A stretch of DNA of 64,000 nt from Pseudomonadales bacterium (GCA_017854255.1 JAFMIA010000005.1:1-64000), one strand, 5' to 3'. Shown: positions 1 through 10,361, counted from the stretch's first letter. Numbers and translations: made by a program. The notes: a model not told the origin generated them from the sequence alone.

Positions 1-52
1 TAGGGTTAATGGTATCGATGGGATCCATCACGATCCCGATATGTCGGCTCAA
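1..52 (-). CDS. gshB: Glutathione synthetase, N-terminal fragment (runs off window)
   Basis: Only the first 17 codons are inside the window. They read MSRHIGIVMDPIDTINP, which matches the start of GshB (E. coli MIKLGIVMDPIANIN). The enzyme joins gamma-glutamylcysteine and glycine using ATP to make glutathione. The start is a TTG with a GGAGAG Shine-Dalgarno about 5 nt upstream, and an in-frame TGA lies five codons before it, so no earlier start is possible. It is the last visible gene of the minus-strand run metK–metF–rsmE–unknown–gshB; rsmE next to gshB is a common gammaproteobacterial arrangement. Identification rests on a short stretch but a very characteristic one. Confidence 0.8.
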   Translation of the reverse strand, partial: MSRHIGIVMDPIDTINP

Positions 53-149
53 GGGTCTCTCCGGTGATCAGGCTGGTGTAGTATAACTTGTTGTCGCGAC
101 TCGAAACATGAGCCCCGTTTTGGCCGACCTTACGGCCCGCAGATTCTGC

Positions 150-608
150 TTAATCGTTTGACAACCCAAGGCTGATTTCGCTCAAGCCAGAAATAGGGCC
201 CTTCTCGATGGTTTGTCCGGCCATAATGTCTAATGTGAAGTCCTCACTGTCGACTAAGGCCTTGGGCACGTGGGACAGGAGTATGTTTTTGACTTGATCG
301 GTATCGTTTGTCAGCGCAAAACGATTGGTCACGTGGGTAAAGCCATTGCGCTGATCGAAAATAGACACGGTGATCTTGTCAACGGCCAGCAGATCGCCGC
401 TGCGTTCGTACAGATTTTGCTTGGCCTTAAAGTCCGCTTCGTTAACCCAGAGGCACATGGTGAGTTCCGATACCTCAAAACTGTGTTTGCTTTGCATCAT
501 GAACTGCCAGAGTTTGAATAACTCAAACTCCACCAGTCGCGTTTGCGCCTGACCGCCCGCGCCGGTTAGCTTGCAGCGGATCAGTTTTTGATTTTCATGT
601 TGCGCCAT
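150..608 (-). CDS. Unrecognised 152-aa protein between rsmE and gshB
   Basis: I do not recognise this protein. It is a soluble-looking 152-residue chain with no signal peptide, membrane segment or obvious catalytic motif. It has two cysteines (residues 12 and 52), a hydrophobic/aromatic stretch around residues 27–40 (FELFKLWQFMM) and an acidic, polar C-terminal half. The start ATG has only a weak purine-rich site upstream. It lies about 100 bp before gshB and 160 bp after rsmE on the same strand, so it could be co-transcribed with them, but the spacing also allows its own promoter. Codon use looks like the neighbours. It is retained as a gene because it is long, ATG-started and fills the gap in the right orientation; the overlapping plus-strand frames are shorter. 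Confidence 0.6.
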   Translation of the reverse strand: MAQHENQKLIRCKLTGAGGQAQTRLVEFELFKLWQFMMQSKHSFEVSELTMCLWVNEADFKAKQNLYERSGDLLAVDKITVSIFDQRNGFTHVTNRFALTNDTDQVKNILLSHVPKALVDSEDFTLDIMAGQTIEKGPISGLSEISLGLSND

Positions 609-770
609 GACAGTAATCTCTGGGTGGTTATCGAAGTTTAAACCATGAATCCAGCAAGGTCATAATTTTGCTCAATCAGGCTCCGATCATTGGAAACCGG
701 GCCCTGAACCCTTTTGAGCCTAAGCTGAAAGCATTGCGCCGGTTTAAACCTTTAAGTCGGCCTTTTAACC

Positions 771-1517
771 TTATTGTTTTGTTTCGGAAAACTCGCCGAA
801 GCGGGTTTGTAGATGAGCCAGAAGTGCCGCGGGCGCCGTCTCGGCCCTTAAAATTCTGGCGCCCAACGTATAGGCGCGAAAACTGTTTGCCTCGGCCAAG
901 GTAACTTCTGCGTCACTAAAGCCGCCTTCTGGACCGATCGCGACGGCGATGCGTTTTGGTGTCGTCGCTGGGGGCGTCCTGGATTCTGGCGCGCCGAGAT
1001 GGGCTAGGAGCCGAAGGTCAAAATCGGCATTTTGGACCATTGAAACCGCCTCGGTGTAGCGGGTTAATGGCGCCAATTCCGGAAGCTGCGTCCGGCCACA
1101 TTGTTCGCTCGATTGCTCGATGACGGCTTGCCAAGCCTCCCAACGTCCTGCCAGTTGCACTCGTTTTTCGCTTAAGTGTTGGGTCTGGATGGGAATGATT
1201 TTACTCACGCCGAGCTCGGTTGCGCGCTGCAGGGCGTTGATCATCGCGTCGCGCTTCAGGATGCCCTGTAACAAACAGATGTGGAGCGGCGACTCGCGAT
1301 TGATCGGATCATAGGTGAGGGTCGTGATCTGTGTTGCTTGCTTGGTGATGGCCTGAACCTCAGCCCCATACTCGCCGCCCTGACCATTGAATAAGATCAC
1401 CGCGTCAGCCGCTTTGAGTCGCAGCACGTTCCGGAGGTGATGGTGCTTGCCGCCCTCAATTACGACGGTGGTGTTCGGCGCAAGATCGGCGTCAACATAG
1501 ATCCGAGGGGTATGCAT
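771..1517 (-). CDS. rsmE: 16S rRNA (uracil1498-N3)-methyltransferase RsmE
   Basis: A SPOUT-class methyltransferase that adds a methyl group from S-adenosylmethionine to N3 of U1498 in helix 44 of 16S rRNA. The 248-aa length is usual for the family. The N-terminal PUA-like RNA-binding part covers about residues 1–70, including HHLRNVLR near residue 27. The C-terminal trefoil-knot SAM site shows IGPEGGFS at 194–201 and LGARILRAETA at 218–228, both diagnostic. The ATG at 1517 is one base away from the metF stop codon, so the two are almost certainly translated from one mRNA. It sits downstream of metK, which makes its methyl donor. Confidence 0.95.
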   Translation of the reverse strand: MHTPRIYVDADLAPNTTVVIEGGKHHHLRNVLRLKAADAVILFNGQGGEYGAEVQAITKQATQITTLTYDPINRESPLHICLLQGILKRDAMINALQRATELGVSKIIPIQTQHLSEKRVQLAGRWEAWQAVIEQSSEQCGRTQLPELAPLTRYTEAVSMVQNADFDLRLLAHLGAPESRTPPATTPKRIAVAIGPEGGFSDAEVTLAEANSFRAYTLGARILRAETAPAALLAHLQTRFGEFSETKQ

Positions 1518-1518
1518 A

Positions 1519-2343
1519 TTAGAATCCTAGGTTGTCTAGAATCCTCGCACTGGGTTTTGATTGATTCAAGGTATAAAAATGCAGTGCCGGCGCGCCGCCT
1601 TGAATCAGTTGTTCACAGAGCCGGGTCACAACCTCGGCGCCGAAATCTTTGAGCGCGTCATCATCATCAAAGTCTTCTAACCGCTTGACGAGCCAGCGGG
1701 GTAGGTCTGCGCCGCAGATCTGCGAGAAGCGTTGCAGGCCCGTTAGATTGGTAATTGGCATAATCCCCGGCACAATCGGAATCCTAATCTGCGCTTTCGC
1801 GGATTCCTCGACAAACCGGAAGTAGGCGTCAGCGCTGTAAAAGTATTGGGTGATGGCGCCATTGGCGCCCGCATCCACTTTTTCTTTAAAAAAAGCGATT
1901 TCGGTCCTGACAGATTTGGATTCGGGGTGAATCTCAGGATACGCCGCCACTTCAATATGGAACCAGTCCCCCGTCGTCTCTCGAATAAATTTCACCAGTT
2001 CTGATGCATGAACAATCTTAGGGGTTCCGAGCCCTGATTGGCGATCGCCCCGCAGGGCGACGATGCGCCGGATACCCGCATCCTGATAGGCTTTGAGGAG
2101 TTCTCCAATGGTCTCTGAATTATCACCACCAAAAGACAAGTGGGGCGCAGCGGACGCACCATCTTGGCTCAAAGCAATGACCGTGTCCTTGGTGCCGTCT
2201 CGGGTCGAGCCACCCGCGCCATAGGTTACGCTGACGAACTCATGGTCAAAGCGCTTGAGTCGGTCATGGGCGCGTCGAAGGCCACTCGCGGCAGCCTCAG
2301 TTTTGGGCGCTGAAAATTCAAAGCTAATGGGTAGTGTGGTCAC
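1519..2343 (-). CDS. metF: Methylenetetrahydrofolate reductase
   Basis: A 274-aa FAD enzyme that reduces 5,10-methylene-THF to 5-methyl-THF, the methyl donor for methionine synthesis. The family start motif appears as ISFEFSAPKTEAA (usually SFEFFPPK), where the Glu is the catalytic acid. SVTYGAGGSTRDGT (about 38–51) and the IRRIVALRGD segment near residue 90–99 follow the TIM-barrel pattern of MetF. The start is GTG at 2343, only 8 bp after metK, and the Shine-Dalgarno (AGGTG) lies within the end of metK. Together with metK it forms a methyl-cycle unit: MetF supplies methyl groups and MetK activates the methionine produced. No ahcY gene, which some relatives keep here, is present. Confidence 0.94.
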   Translation of the reverse strand: MTTLPISFEFSAPKTEAAASGLRRAHDRLKRFDHEFVSVTYGAGGSTRDGTKDTVIALSQDGASAAPHLSFGGDNSETIGELLKAYQDAGIRRIVALRGDRQSGLGTPKIVHASELVKFIRETTGDWFHIEVAAYPEIHPESKSVRTEIAFFKEKVDAGANGAITQYFYSADAYFRFVEESAKAQIRIPIVPGIMPITNLTGLQRFSQICGADLPRWLVKRLEDFDDDDALKDFGAEVVTRLCEQLIQGGAPALHFYTLNQSKPSARILDNLGF

Positions 2344-2351
2344 GGCTTTGA

Positions 2352-3509
2352 CTACACCTCGCTGGCAAGGGCTTCAGCGCGATCGGTTCGCTCCCAAGTA
2401 AAGGAGTCTTCCGTTCGACCAAAATGACCATAACTGGCAGTCGGTAGGAAAATAGGCCGCTTGAGATCGAGCATTTCAATCAAACCCTTTGGACGCAAGT
2501 CAAAGTGCTTGCGGACCAGGGCCTCGATTTTTTCGTCAGAGAGTTTACCCGTGCCAAACGTATTGACACTGATCGAGGTGGGCTCTGCGACGCCGATAGC
2601 ATAAGAGACTTGGATTTCACAGCGATCGGCAATACCGGCTGCAACAAGGTTCTTCGCAACGTAACGGCCTGCATAGGCGGCGCTGCGATCAACTTTTGAC
2701 GGGTCCTTGCCTGAAAACGCGCCGCCGCCATGCCGAGCCATACCGCCATAAGTGTCAACAATGATTTTCCTGCCCGTGAGTCCGCAATCACCAACGGGGC
2801 CGCCGATGACGAAATTACCGGTGGGATTGATAAAATACTTCGTGTCTTTTGATAACCAGTTGGCGGGCAATACGGGCTTAATGATCTCTTCCATGACCGC
2901 TTCCTGAAGATCTTTCAAGCTGATATCGGGATCATGTTGGGTCGATAACACAACCGCCTCAATGCCTTGTGCGACGCCGTTTTGATCGTATCGAAAGGTC
3001 ACCTGACTCTTTGCATCGGGCCGCAAGAATTTGAGTTGCCCGCTTTTTCGTACTTCGGCTTGTTTTTTAACGAGCAAATGCGAGTAGGTGATTGGCGCCG
3101 GCATTAAAACATCTGTTTCATTACTGGCATAACCGAACATCAGACCCTGATCACCGGCACCTTGTTCATGGTCATCGAATTCATCAACGCCCATGGCGAT
3201 GTCGGGTGATTGCTTGCCGAGCGCATTGAGGACCGCACAAGATGCGCCATCAAAGCCAACATCCGAACTGTTGTAACCAATCTCTAAAATGACATTGCGG
3301 GTCACCTGCTCGTAATCAATTTCAGCGGTTGTTGTGATCTCGCCAGCGAGCACGACCATACCCGTTTTCACAAGGGTCTCGCAGGCAACCCGGGCGTTTG
3401 GGTCCTGGGCAAGCAGCGCGTCCAGGATCGCGTCCGAGATTTGATCGGACATTTTATCGGGGTGGCCCTCTGAGACCGATTCTGATGTAAAAACGCTGTT
3501 ATTCGCCAC
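2352..3509 (-). CDS. metK: S-adenosylmethionine synthetase
   Basis: Makes S-adenosylmethionine from methionine and ATP in the cytoplasm. The 385-aa length is normal (E. coli 384). Visible signatures are SEGHPDKM in the N-terminal domain, the methionine/ATP site [12 protein letters not shown], and the phosphate loop [16 protein letters not shown]. The start is GTG ([10 protein letters not shown]), with AGGGA about 5 nt upstream; an ATG slightly upstream is in another frame. It is the first gene of the minus-strand metK–metF–rsmE run and is divergent from tkt, with 220 bp between them. I looked in that gap for a SAM or SAH riboswitch and did not recognise one. Confidence 0.97.
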   Translation of the reverse strand: MANNSVFTSESVSEGHPDKMSDQISDAILDALLAQDPNARVACETLVKTGMVVLAGEITTTAEIDYEQVTRNVILEIGYNSSDVGFDGASCAVLNALGKQSPDIAMGVDEFDDHEQGAGDQGLMFGYASNETDVLMPAPITYSHLLVKKQAEVRKSGQLKFLRPDAKSQVTFRYDQNGVAQGIEAVVLSTQHDPDISLKDLQEAVMEEIIKPVLPANWLSKDTKYFINPTGNFVIGGPVGDCGLTGRKIIVDTYGGMARHGGGAFSGKDPSKVDRSAAYAGRYVAKNLVAAGIADRCEIQVSYAIGVAEPTSISVNTFGTGKLSDEKIEALVRKHFDLRPKGLIEMLDLKRPIFLPTASYGHFGRTEDSFTWERTDRAEALASEV

Positions 3510-3729
3510 GGTGCATCCCTAGTCAAAAATTGAGGACGAAATAGTACCGCGCCTTACTGAGGTAAACCAGTTTTGGCCTTGAAAGTGAGTCAAGATCAAT
3601 CGGGCTAGATTTCATACAAAACGCTAATGCGTAGTGGTTAAAGCGGCGTCTGAGCCCGTTGCAACCACTAATAATTGCCCAATGACCCCCAGTGCGCGAC
3701 AATGGGTTTTTCCCTTAAAAAGGTTTGCC

Positions 3730-5739
3730 ATGAGCACATCAAGAGCGCGCGCTAATGCCATTCGAGCCCTAGCAATGGATGCGGTTCAAGCCGCAAAATC
3801 AGGTCATCCAGGCGCGCCCATGGGCATGGCGGACATGGCTGAAGTGCTTTGGGGACAATTCTTAAAGCATAACCCGGGCAATCCCAATTGGTGGAACAGA
3901 GACCGGTTTGTGCTCTCCAATGGCCACGGCTCTATGCTGATTTATAGCTTGCTGCACTTAACGGGCTATGACGTCAGTCTGGATGACTTAAAAGCCTTTC
4001 GTCAGCTTGGCTCTAAAACCCCAGGGCATCCTGAACTCGGTTATACGCCCGGCGTTGAGACCACCACCGGCCCGCTGGGGCAGGGACTGGCCAATGCGGT
4101 GGGGCTGGCGTTGGCGGAGAAATCGCTAGCGAGCACCTTTAATCAGGTGGGTGCGGATGGGCAAACTCTCGACATTATTGATCATCATACCTACGTCTTT
4201 GCGGGCGATGGTTGTTTGATGGAGGGGGTTTCTCATGAAGCCTGCTCGTTGGCTGGTACCCTTGGTCTGGGCAAGCTCATTTGTTTGTATGATGACAATG
4301 GCATCTCGATTGATGGTCCTGTTACCGGTTGGTTTACCGATGATACCGCTGCCCGATTTGAAGCCTATGGCTGGCAAGTGATGCGCGCGGTGGATGGTCA
4401 TGATGCGGACGCGGTGAGCCAAGCCCTTCGTGAGGCGAAAGCCAATCTGTCTCAGCCAACTTTGATCTGCTGTAAAACCACCATCGGGTTCGGCTCGCCC
4501 AATAAAGGCGGCACTGCGGGCAGTCATGGATCGCCCTTGGGTGATGATGAAATTGCGCTGACCCGAGCGGCACTGGATTGGTCCCACGCACCCTTCGTCA
4601 TTCCTGAGGCGCTGAAGAATGATTGGGATGCCCTTGAAAGCGGGGCAGCCGCAGAAGCCGGCTGGCAGCAGACCTTTGCAGCTTACACCGAAGCATTTCC
4701 CGAATTAGCGCAAGACTTAACGCGTCGGATGCAGGGCGAATTGCCCGCAATCTGGCCCGAGGCGATGGCAACCCTGCGGCGTGATGCCCAAGCGGCCGGC
4801 AAAGTACTGGCCAGCCGGCAAGCCTCCGGCGAAGTCATTGCTCAGCTTTCGGCGCTATTACCGGAACTCCTTGGCGGCTCTGCGGATTTATCCGGATCGA
4901 ACAATACCAACTGGCCTGCCGCCGCGCCCATCACGGCCGAAGACGCCAGTGGGAACTATGTTTACTATGGCGTGCGCGAATTTGGTATGACCGCGATCGC
5001 CAATGGCTTGGCCTTACATGGGGGCCTGATTCCGTTTACCGGAACCTTTTTGATGTTTATGGAATATGCCCGGAATGCGGTGCGGATGTCAGCCTTGATG
5101 GGGCTGCAGAATATCCACGTGTATACCCACGATAGTATTGGGCAAGGCGAAGACGGACCGACCCACCAGCCGGTCGAGCAGTTAACCAATTTGCGCACCA
5201 CACCCAACCTGCAAGTATGGCGACCTTGCGATACGGTCGAGACCGTGAGCGCCTGGCAAGCGGCGATTGAGCGCCGGGCAGGCCCAACGGCGCTCGTGTT
5301 CTCGAGACAAAATCTCGCGCACCAAGACCGGGATGCCGATCAGCTCAGCGCGATTGACCAAGGCGGGTATATTTTATTTGAACCAGCCTCGACGCCCGTC
5401 GCAATTCTGATTGCAACGGGTTCGGAAGTTGAAATCGCCCGTCAAGCCGCACTGACCTTAACCGCCGGTGGCCAGCCGACACGCTTGGTCTCGATGCCCT
5501 GCGCTGAAGTGTTTGCCGTCCAACCTGATCACTATCAGCAGCAGGTGCTACCAAAAGACCGCCGCGTTCGCGTGGCGGTTGAAGCAGGCCATGGTGACTA
5601 TTGGCGTAAGTGGGTGGGCCTAGACGGCGCGGTAGTGAGTTTAGATCGTTTTGGTGAGTCCGGCCCTGGGCCGGACGTGCTCGCCCATTTTGGCTTTAGC
5701 GCTGAGCATATTGTGGCGACGGTCAAGGAATTGCTCTGA
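3730..5739 (+). CDS. tkt: Transketolase
   Basis: A thiamine-diphosphate enzyme that moves two-carbon units between sugar phosphates in the pentose phosphate pathway. From the chosen start ([14 protein letters not shown]) it has 669 residues, close to E. coli TktA (663). The frame is open further upstream to 3634, but those 32 residues are unlike the family, so the ATG at 3730 is preferred. Motifs include [12 protein letters not shown], the ThDP/Mg binding region [13 protein letters not shown] and the PYR-domain stretch [13 protein letters not shown]. It is followed one base later by pgk and then fba on the same strand, a central-carbon operon like that of Pseudomonas but without an epd/gap gene between tkt and pgk. 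Confidence 0.97.
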   Translation: MSTSRARANAIRALAMDAVQAAKSGHPGAPMGMADMAEVLWGQFLKHNPGNPNWWNRDRFVLSNGHGSMLIYSLLHLTGYDVSLDDLKAFRQLGSKTPGHPELGYTPGVETTTGPLGQGLANAVGLALAEKSLASTFNQVGADGQTLDIIDHHTYVFAGDGCLMEGVSHEACSLAGTLGLGKLICLYDDNGISIDGPVTGWFTDDTAARFEAYGWQVMRAVDGHDADAVSQALREAKANLSQPTLICCKTTIGFGSPNKGGTAGSHGSPLGDDEIALTRAALDWSHAPFVIPEALKNDWDALESGAAAEAGWQQTFAAYTEAFPELAQDLTRRMQGELPAIWPEAMATLRRDAQAAGKVLASRQASGEVIAQLSALLPELLGGSADLSGSNNTNWPAAAPITAEDASGNYVYYGVREFGMTAIANGLALHGGLIPFTGTFLMFMEYARNAVRMSALMGLQNIHVYTHDSIGQGEDGPTHQPVEQLTNLRTTPNLQVWRPCDTVETVSAWQAAIERRAGPTALVFSRQNLAHQDRDADQLSAIDQGGYILFEPASTPVAILIATGSEVEIARQAALTLTAGGQPTRLVSMPCAEVFAVQPDHYQQQVLPKDRRVRVAVEAGHGDYWRKWVGLDGAVVSLDRFGESGPGPDVLAHFGFSAEHIVATVKELL

Positions 5740-5740
5740 G

Positions 5741-6946
5741 ATGCGCTTGCCGAGTCTTTCGGATTTTGAAATCACCGGGAAGCGGTTGCTCATCCGTCAG
5801 GATTTAAATGTGCCCATGAAGGATGGTCGGGTGACCAGCCAGGCTCGCATTCGCGCAGCCTTGCCAACCTTGCAGTATGCCTTGGCGCAAGGCGCGCAGG
5901 TGATTGTCATGTCGCATCTCGGTCGTCCGAAAGAAGGCGTTGCGTTAGCCGATCAGCCTGAGGTCAGTTTGGCGCCGGTGGCGCAGGTGCTCGAACAGCT
6001 TTTGGGTCAAGAGGTTGCGTTGGTGGACCAATATTTGGATGGGTTGCCCGCCACAAAAGCGAAAATCGTCTTGCTGGAAAATATCAGGATCAATGTTGGC
6101 GAAAAAGCCAATGATGCAGGCTTGTCGAGGCAATTGGGCGCGCTGTGCGATATTTTTGTAATGGACGCGTTTGGTACGGCGCATCGCGCCCAAGCTTCAA
6201 CAGCCGGGGTTGCCCAATATGCACCAGCGGTCTGTGTTGGGCCCTTGCTGGCCGCGGAGTTGTCGGCATTGTCCAAGGCGCTAGAGCAGCCAAAAGCACC
6301 GGTGGTGGCCATTGTTGGGGGTAGTAAAGTTTCAACCAAGCTAGAAGTGCTTGAGGCGCTGAGTCAAAAAGTCGACACCTTGATTGTTGGGGGTGGTATT
6401 GCCAATACCTTTATCGCGGCCGCAGGCTTTGACGTGGGGCGGTCTTTGCATGAGCCTGGTCTGATTGAGGCTGCCAAGCGCATCCGCACGCGGGTCCAGG
6501 TGCCCGAGGTCATTGATGTCGTCGTGAGCGATCAATTGCAGGCCGATGCGCGCGCCGTGGTGAAGCCGGTTGAGGCGGTTACTGATGCAGACATGATCTT
6601 GGATCTCGGGCCGCAGACCATGGCGGCCTTGCTGCCGATGATTCAGGGTGCTGCGACCATCATCTGGAATGGGCCATTGGGCGTTTTTGAGTTTGAGGCT
6701 TTTGCCGGGGGCACCCGCACGCTTACCGAGGCGATTGCGGCAAGTCCGGCGTTTTCACTGGCCGGTGGCGGCGATACTTTGGCCGCCATTGACGCCTTTG
6801 GGGCGGCTGATCAGATCAGTTATATTTCAACCGGGGGTGGCGCATTTCTTGAATTTGTTGAAGGTAAAACCCTGCCCGCCATCGCAGCGCTTGAGGCGAG
6901 GGTCGCACAGGACCAATTGGTCATCCATTCGTTAGAACAGGAGTAA
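5741..6946 (+). CDS. pgk: Phosphoglycerate kinase
   Basis: Interconverts 1,3-bisphosphoglycerate + ADP and 3-phosphoglycerate + ATP. The ATG at 5741 starts one base after the tkt stop (5739) and gives 401 residues, the usual bacterial size. The N-terminal substrate domain shows [13 protein letters not shown] and SHLGRP; the C-terminal nucleotide domain shows [20 protein letters not shown] and the terminal GGGDTLAAI, all family signatures. An in-frame extension reaches back to 5651 inside tkt but does not resemble Pgk. It is almost certainly translated from the tkt mRNA, and fba begins 4 bp downstream. Confidence 0.97.
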   Translation: MRLPSLSDFEITGKRLLIRQDLNVPMKDGRVTSQARIRAALPTLQYALAQGAQVIVMSHLGRPKEGVALADQPEVSLAPVAQVLEQLLGQEVALVDQYLDGLPATKAKIVLLENIRINVGEKANDAGLSRQLGALCDIFVMDAFGTAHRAQASTAGVAQYAPAVCVGPLLAAELSALSKALEQPKAPVVAIVGGSKVSTKLEVLEALSQKVDTLIVGGGIANTFIAAAGFDVGRSLHEPGLIEAAKRIRTRVQVPEVIDVVVSDQLQADARAVVKPVEAVTDADMILDLGPQTMAALLPMIQGAATIIWNGPLGVFEFEAFAGGTRTLTEAIAASPAFSLAGGGDTLAAIDAFGAADQISYISTGGGAFLEFVEGKTLPAIAALEARVAQDQLVIHSLEQE

Positions 6947-6950
6947 AGCA

Positions 6951-7988
6951 ATGGCTTTAGTGAGCATGCGGCAACTATTGGACCACGCAGCCGAGCATCA
7001 GTATGGCGTGCCGGCATTTAATGTGAATAACTTGGAACAGATCCGCGCCATTATGGAGAGCGCCGATGAAACCGATAGCCCAGTGATCGTGCAGGCCTCG
7101 GCGGGCGCGAGGAAGTACGCAGGCAGTAATTTTTTACGGCATTTAATTTTGGCCGCCATTGAAGAATTTCCACATATTCCTGTGGTGATGCACCAAGATC
7201 ATGGCGCCTCACCGGCGGCGTGCCAGCGCTCTATCCAACTGGGTTTTTCATCGGTCATGATGGATGGCTCGCTCTTGGAAGATCAAAAAACCCCGGCAAG
7301 CTATGAATACAACGTTTTGGTGACGCAACAGACCGTTGCGATGGCCCATGCTTGCGGCGTAACCGTTGAAGGCGAGCTCGGGTGCTTGGGTTCGCTTGAA
7401 ACGGGTGAGGCCGGAGAAGAAGATGGCGTGGGCGCCAGTGGCACCTTGTCGATGGCGCAAATGTTAACGGATCCAGATCAAGCCGCGGATTTTATTCAAC
7501 AAACTGATTGTGATGCGCTGGCGATTGCCATTGGCACGAGTCATGGCGCATATAAGTTTTCCCGACCCCCAACGGGCGATATTCTGGCGATCGAGCGGAT
7601 TAAAGCGATCCATCAAAAAATCCCGAACACGCACTTGGTGATGCATGGCTCATCCAGTGTGCCTCAGGCGTGGTTGAAGGTGATTAATGCTTTCGGCGGC
7701 GAGATCCCAGAAACCTATGGCGTGCCCGTCTCTGAGATTCAGGAAGGGATTCGACATGGCGTTCGTAAGATCAACATTGACACCGATCTAAGGCTTGCCT
7801 CAACCGGTGCGATCCGGCAATTTTTAGCAGAACATCCGGCCGAATTTGATCCCAGAAAATATTTAGCCGCATCGATGGTCGCGATGAAGGACATTGTCAA
7901 AGCCCGGTACGAGGACTTTGGCACGGCGGGCAATGCCTCTAAGATTAAGCCGATTTCGCTTGAAGCAATGGCTGGCCATTACGCTTGA
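6951..7988 (+). CDS. fba: Fructose-bisphosphate aldolase, class II
   Basis: A zinc-dependent aldolase that splits or forms fructose-1,6-bisphosphate (and, in some organisms, sedoheptulose-1,7-bisphosphate). The 345-aa sequence is of the Calvin-cycle type (CbbA/FbaA, as in Pseudomonas): [12 protein letters not shown] near the start, the metal/active-site segment [25 protein letters not shown], and HGSSSVPQ. It begins 4 bp after pgk with a GGAG site inside the end of pgk. The downstream gene rpiA converges on it with 41 bp between stop codons; no strong terminator hairpin was visible there. Confidence 0.96.
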   Translation: MALVSMRQLLDHAAEHQYGVPAFNVNNLEQIRAIMESADETDSPVIVQASAGARKYAGSNFLRHLILAAIEEFPHIPVVMHQDHGASPAACQRSIQLGFSSVMMDGSLLEDQKTPASYEYNVLVTQQTVAMAHACGVTVEGELGCLGSLETGEAGEEDGVGASGTLSMAQMLTDPDQAADFIQQTDCDALAIAIGTSHGAYKFSRPPTGDILAIERIKAIHQKIPNTHLVMHGSSSVPQAWLKVINAFGGEIPETYGVPVSEIQEGIRHGVRKINIDTDLRLASTGAIRQFLAEHPAEFDPRKYLAASMVAMKDIVKARYEDFGTAGNASKIKPISLEAMAGHYA

Positions 7989-8029
7989 TGCGGCCGCGGT
8001 TTGATGACGCGCTTGGAAAAGGGCCGATT

Positions 8030-8713
8030 TTAAGCGCTGCCGCGCCGCTTTTGGATACGCACCTCGCCGTCGACATCCATTAACAAAACATCGGCGCCTC
8101 GCCTCGCAAACAGACCATTGGTCACGACGCCGGCTATCTGATTAATTTGCGACTCCAAGTGAGCGGGGTCTGTGATGTTGAGATCGTGCACATCTAATAT
8201 TTCGTTGCCATTATCGGTCCGGGTGTTTTCTCGCAGCACGGGCGTGCCGCCCAGGCCGACCAACTTCCGCGCGACCAAGGACCGCGCCATCGGAATCACT
8301 TCGATGGGCAGAGGGAAGGCGCCGAGCTGCTCGACCCATTTGCTGCTGTCGGCAATGCACACAAATTGATCTGCTGCGCTGGCCACGATCTTCTCACGGG
8401 TGAGGGCCGCGCCACCGCCTTTGATCATGCTAAAGGCGGGATTGATTTCATCAGCGCCATCGACGTAGACCGCCAGCGATGACACCTCGTTGAGCTCAAC
8501 GACGCGAATACCGTGGGATTTCAATCGGTCAGCCGATGCAACCGAGCTTGCGACCGCCCCCGCAAACCGGTGCTGCACGCCAGCCAGGGCATCAATAAAA
8601 TGGTTCGCTGTGGAGCCGGTCCCAACGCCAATGTACGCATCAACCTGCAACCAGGGGTCAATGTAGTCGGCCGCTTTGATCCCAAGGAGACGTTTGATTT
8701 CATCTTGATTCAT
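8030..8713 (-). CDS. rpiA: Ribose-5-phosphate isomerase A
   Basis: Interconverts ribose-5-phosphate and ribulose-5-phosphate. From ATG 8713 ([18 protein letters not shown]) the protein has 227 residues, close to the usual 219. Signature segments are [15 protein letters not shown], the catalytic region [17 protein letters not shown] and the following ALTREKIVA. The frame stays open upstream to 8806 but the extra 31 residues are unlike the family. It faces fba, so tkt, fba and rpiA (three pentose-phosphate/glycolysis enzymes) lie together but on opposite strands. The ilvA gene that often sits next to rpiA in Pseudomonas is absent; def is upstream, 247 bp away. Confidence 0.95.
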   Translation of the reverse strand: MNQDEIKRLLGIKAADYIDPWLQVDAYIGVGTGSTANHFIDALAGVQHRFAGAVASSVASADRLKSHGIRVVELNEVSSLAVYVDGADEINPAFSMIKGGGAALTREKIVASAADQFVCIADSSKWVEQLGAFPLPIEVIPMARSLVARKLVGLGGTPVLRENTRTDNGNEILDVHDLNITDPAHLESQINQIAGVVTNGLFARRGADVLLMDVDGEVRIQKRRGSA

Positions 8714-8863
8714 GATTTGAGCCCCGGTCACGGTTTGTGATGGTTGAAGAGTACCTGATCTGCGCCAGGCCGAGGAAGCGTCTGCCGCTCGAATTGCGAT
8801 GACCACCTCCGTCTTTGAGGCGTAGGGGTCGCAGGGGTCGGCTGCCTGTCCAGCTCGCGGAAA

Positions 8864-8881
8864 GGTAAGCGTGTCCTTACC
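8864..8881 (-). terminator. Small hairpin in the def–rpiA gap
   Basis: GGTAAG and CTTACC form a perfect 6-bp stem around a 6-nt loop, about 80 bp past the def stop on the minus strand. A short pyrimidine run (TTTCC) follows in that orientation. It may be a weak terminator for def or an mRNA end-stabilising hairpin. The remainder of the 247-bp gap shows no convincing gene. Confidence 0.3.
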
Positions 8882-8960
8882 CCAATGTAGGTTGAGCCCG
8901 TTTTCTGAACGACGATCTTAATTGCAGGTCGCGCCGAGGCTCGTGACCATCGTAAAGGGT

Positions 8961-9503
8961 CTAATCCTCCGCGCTGAGGTGGAACTGCTCAAATTCTGCT
9001 TCAAACGACAGCAGGGCCGGATCGGCAATATGGTCGATATAGAGTTTCCCGATGAGATGATCGAACTCGTGTTGGACAACGGTTGCGGCAAAGCCATTAA
9101 AACAGCGTTGCTGGGCACAACCGTCGGCGTCCAAATAGTCAACCTGAATAGACTGGGGCCGATTGACGAACCCGCGTAAGCCCGGCACAGACAAGCATCC
9201 TTCCCAATAGCCTTTGGTTTCTGGGTTTAAAACGGTGACCCGGGGGTTAACAAAAACACTGAATTCAACGGCGCCCAAATCCCCATAGCGCGAAGGGCCC
9301 TCGTCGATTTCGATGATGGCGACCTGGACCATGTCATTGATTTGCGGCGCGGCTAAGCCGATGCCACCCGCATCGTGAAGGGTGTCACGCATATCTCGGA
9401 TCAAGTCGCGAAAGCGGGGCGTGTTGATATCCTTTTCAGGAAAGGGCGTAGCAGGCGTTCGTAGGCTTGGATGGCCCATGCGAATAATGGTTCTGATGGT
9501 CAT
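8961..9503 (-). CDS. def: Peptide deformylase
   Basis: Removes the formyl group from the N-terminal methionine of new proteins using a metal ion. All three deformylase motifs are present: GIGLAAPQ (47–54), EGCLSVPG (101–108, Cys103 a metal ligand) and HEFDH (145–149, two His ligands and the catalytic Glu). Length is 180 aa. It is not in the usual def–fmt operon; it lies after fau on the minus strand (24 bp gap). That suggests a second deformylase elsewhere in the genome, which cannot be checked here. The location beside fau (folate formyl metabolism) is thematically consistent but may be accidental. Confidence 0.92.
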   Translation of the reverse strand: MTIRTIIRMGHPSLRTPATPFPEKDINTPRFRDLIRDMRDTLHDAGGIGLAAPQINDMVQVAIIEIDEGPSRYGDLGAVEFSVFVNPRVTVLNPETKGYWEGCLSVPGLRGFVNRPQSIQVDYLDADGCAQQRCFNGFAATVVQHEFDHLIGKLYIDHIADPALLSFEAEFEQFHLSAED

Positions 9504-9527
9504 AGCAGCTCCAGCGCTTCGCGCGGT

Positions 9528-10109
9528 TTACTCGATTTTGATCTGAAAGATTTCTTCCGGTGTTAAAACATAGTCCAGCGGAATATCCCATGGGTTGGTG
9601 GGAAATGAGCACTGCTGAAACCCGTGGGCGAGTCCGATTAAGACTGGCCTTTTGGGCTCGGCCAAACAGTGCGCAAGGGTCCGATCATAGTAGCCGCCAC
9701 CCATACCCAATCGCGCGCCGGTTTCGTTAAAGCCGACCAAAGGCATAAAGAGCGCGTCATGTTGCAGCAAAGGGACCTCGCTGTCCGCGTCCTGGATGGG
9801 TTCTAGAATTTCGTAGCGATTAGGGTGAAAGCGGGTGGTTGGGCCGATGCGAGCAAACGTTAAGGATTGGTTCGAGATAATGGGCAATGTGCAGGTGAGC
9901 CCAAGAACCAGGGCTTCTTGCAGGATCGGCAAGCCGGACAACTCGCCGTCGTTTGGCCAGTAGGCGCCGAGGGTTCGAAGATTCAGATTCGCAATCAGGT
10001 GTTTTGCAGATTGTGCAACGGCCTCTGCCGCTCGTCGTTGTTCTGTTTGGGTGAGACCTCGGCGTTGACTGCGCAGGGCCTTTCTACTCGCTTGAACCAA
10101 AGCGTCCAA
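9528..10109 (-). CDS. fau: 5-formyltetrahydrofolate cyclo-ligase
   Basis: Converts 5-formyl-THF to 5,10-methenyl-THF with ATP, returning stored folate to the one-carbon pool. The 193-aa protein carries the family signature GMGGGYYDR at 135–143 and the ALFMPLVGFNETGARLG segment just before it. In many gammaproteobacteria this gene (ygfA/fau) lies downstream of zapA and the 6S RNA gene. That order is conserved here and supports both the gene call and the 6S RNA call. It may be expressed by read-through from the 6S promoter. Confidence 0.95.
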   Translation of the reverse strand: MDALVQASRKALRSQRRGLTQTEQRRAAEAVAQSAKHLIANLNLRTLGAYWPNDGELSGLPILQEALVLGLTCTLPIISNQSLTFARIGPTTRFHPNRYEILEPIQDADSEVPLLQHDALFMPLVGFNETGARLGMGGGYYDRTLAHCLAEPKRPVLIGLAHGFQQCSFPTNPWDIPLDYVLTPEEIFQIKIE

Positions 10110-10185
10110 TCTCCTTGTTGTTACAGCCGCACGAAGTATCTAAGGCTCGAAGGGTCGTGATAACCATGATTGTGCTCCAACGGAT

Positions 10186-10361
10186 GACGCCCCAAGTTGC
10201 CGCTGTCTGAAAGGCCCTTGAACCCTGCGGTTCAAGACGGTGGTCTCCAACGATCCGAAGGCTCCCCGCAAAACGGATATGCGCACAAGACTCGAAAAAA
10301 GACCCCCTAGCGGTCGCTTAAAGGGTCGAGGACATATCGACTGGCAAACAACCCAGGGCGC
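10186..10361 (-). ncRNA. ssrS: 6S RNA
   Basis: 6S RNA binds the sigma70 RNA polymerase holoenzyme and restrains transcription in stationary phase. Evidence is position and structure. It lies between zapA and fau, its standard place. It contains the diagnostic arm CTTGAACC…GGGTTCAAGG (as in E. coli 6S near its 3' end). The ends can pair: 5' CGCCC…GTTG…TTTGCC with 3' GGCAAC…GGGGCG. Length from the inferred start just after an extended -10 to the end of the closing stem is about 176 nt, the usual size. Exact ends are inferred. A 90-codon reading frame across this stretch is spurious. Confidence 0.88.

Noticed and set aside
3510-3729. Possible SAM or SAH riboswitch before metK
   Set aside because: No conserved aptamer segments or stems were recognised; the gap more likely holds only divergent promoters.
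4126-4591. Two long minus-strand frames inside tkt
   Set aside because: They lie opposite a well-supported gene and resemble no protein I know.
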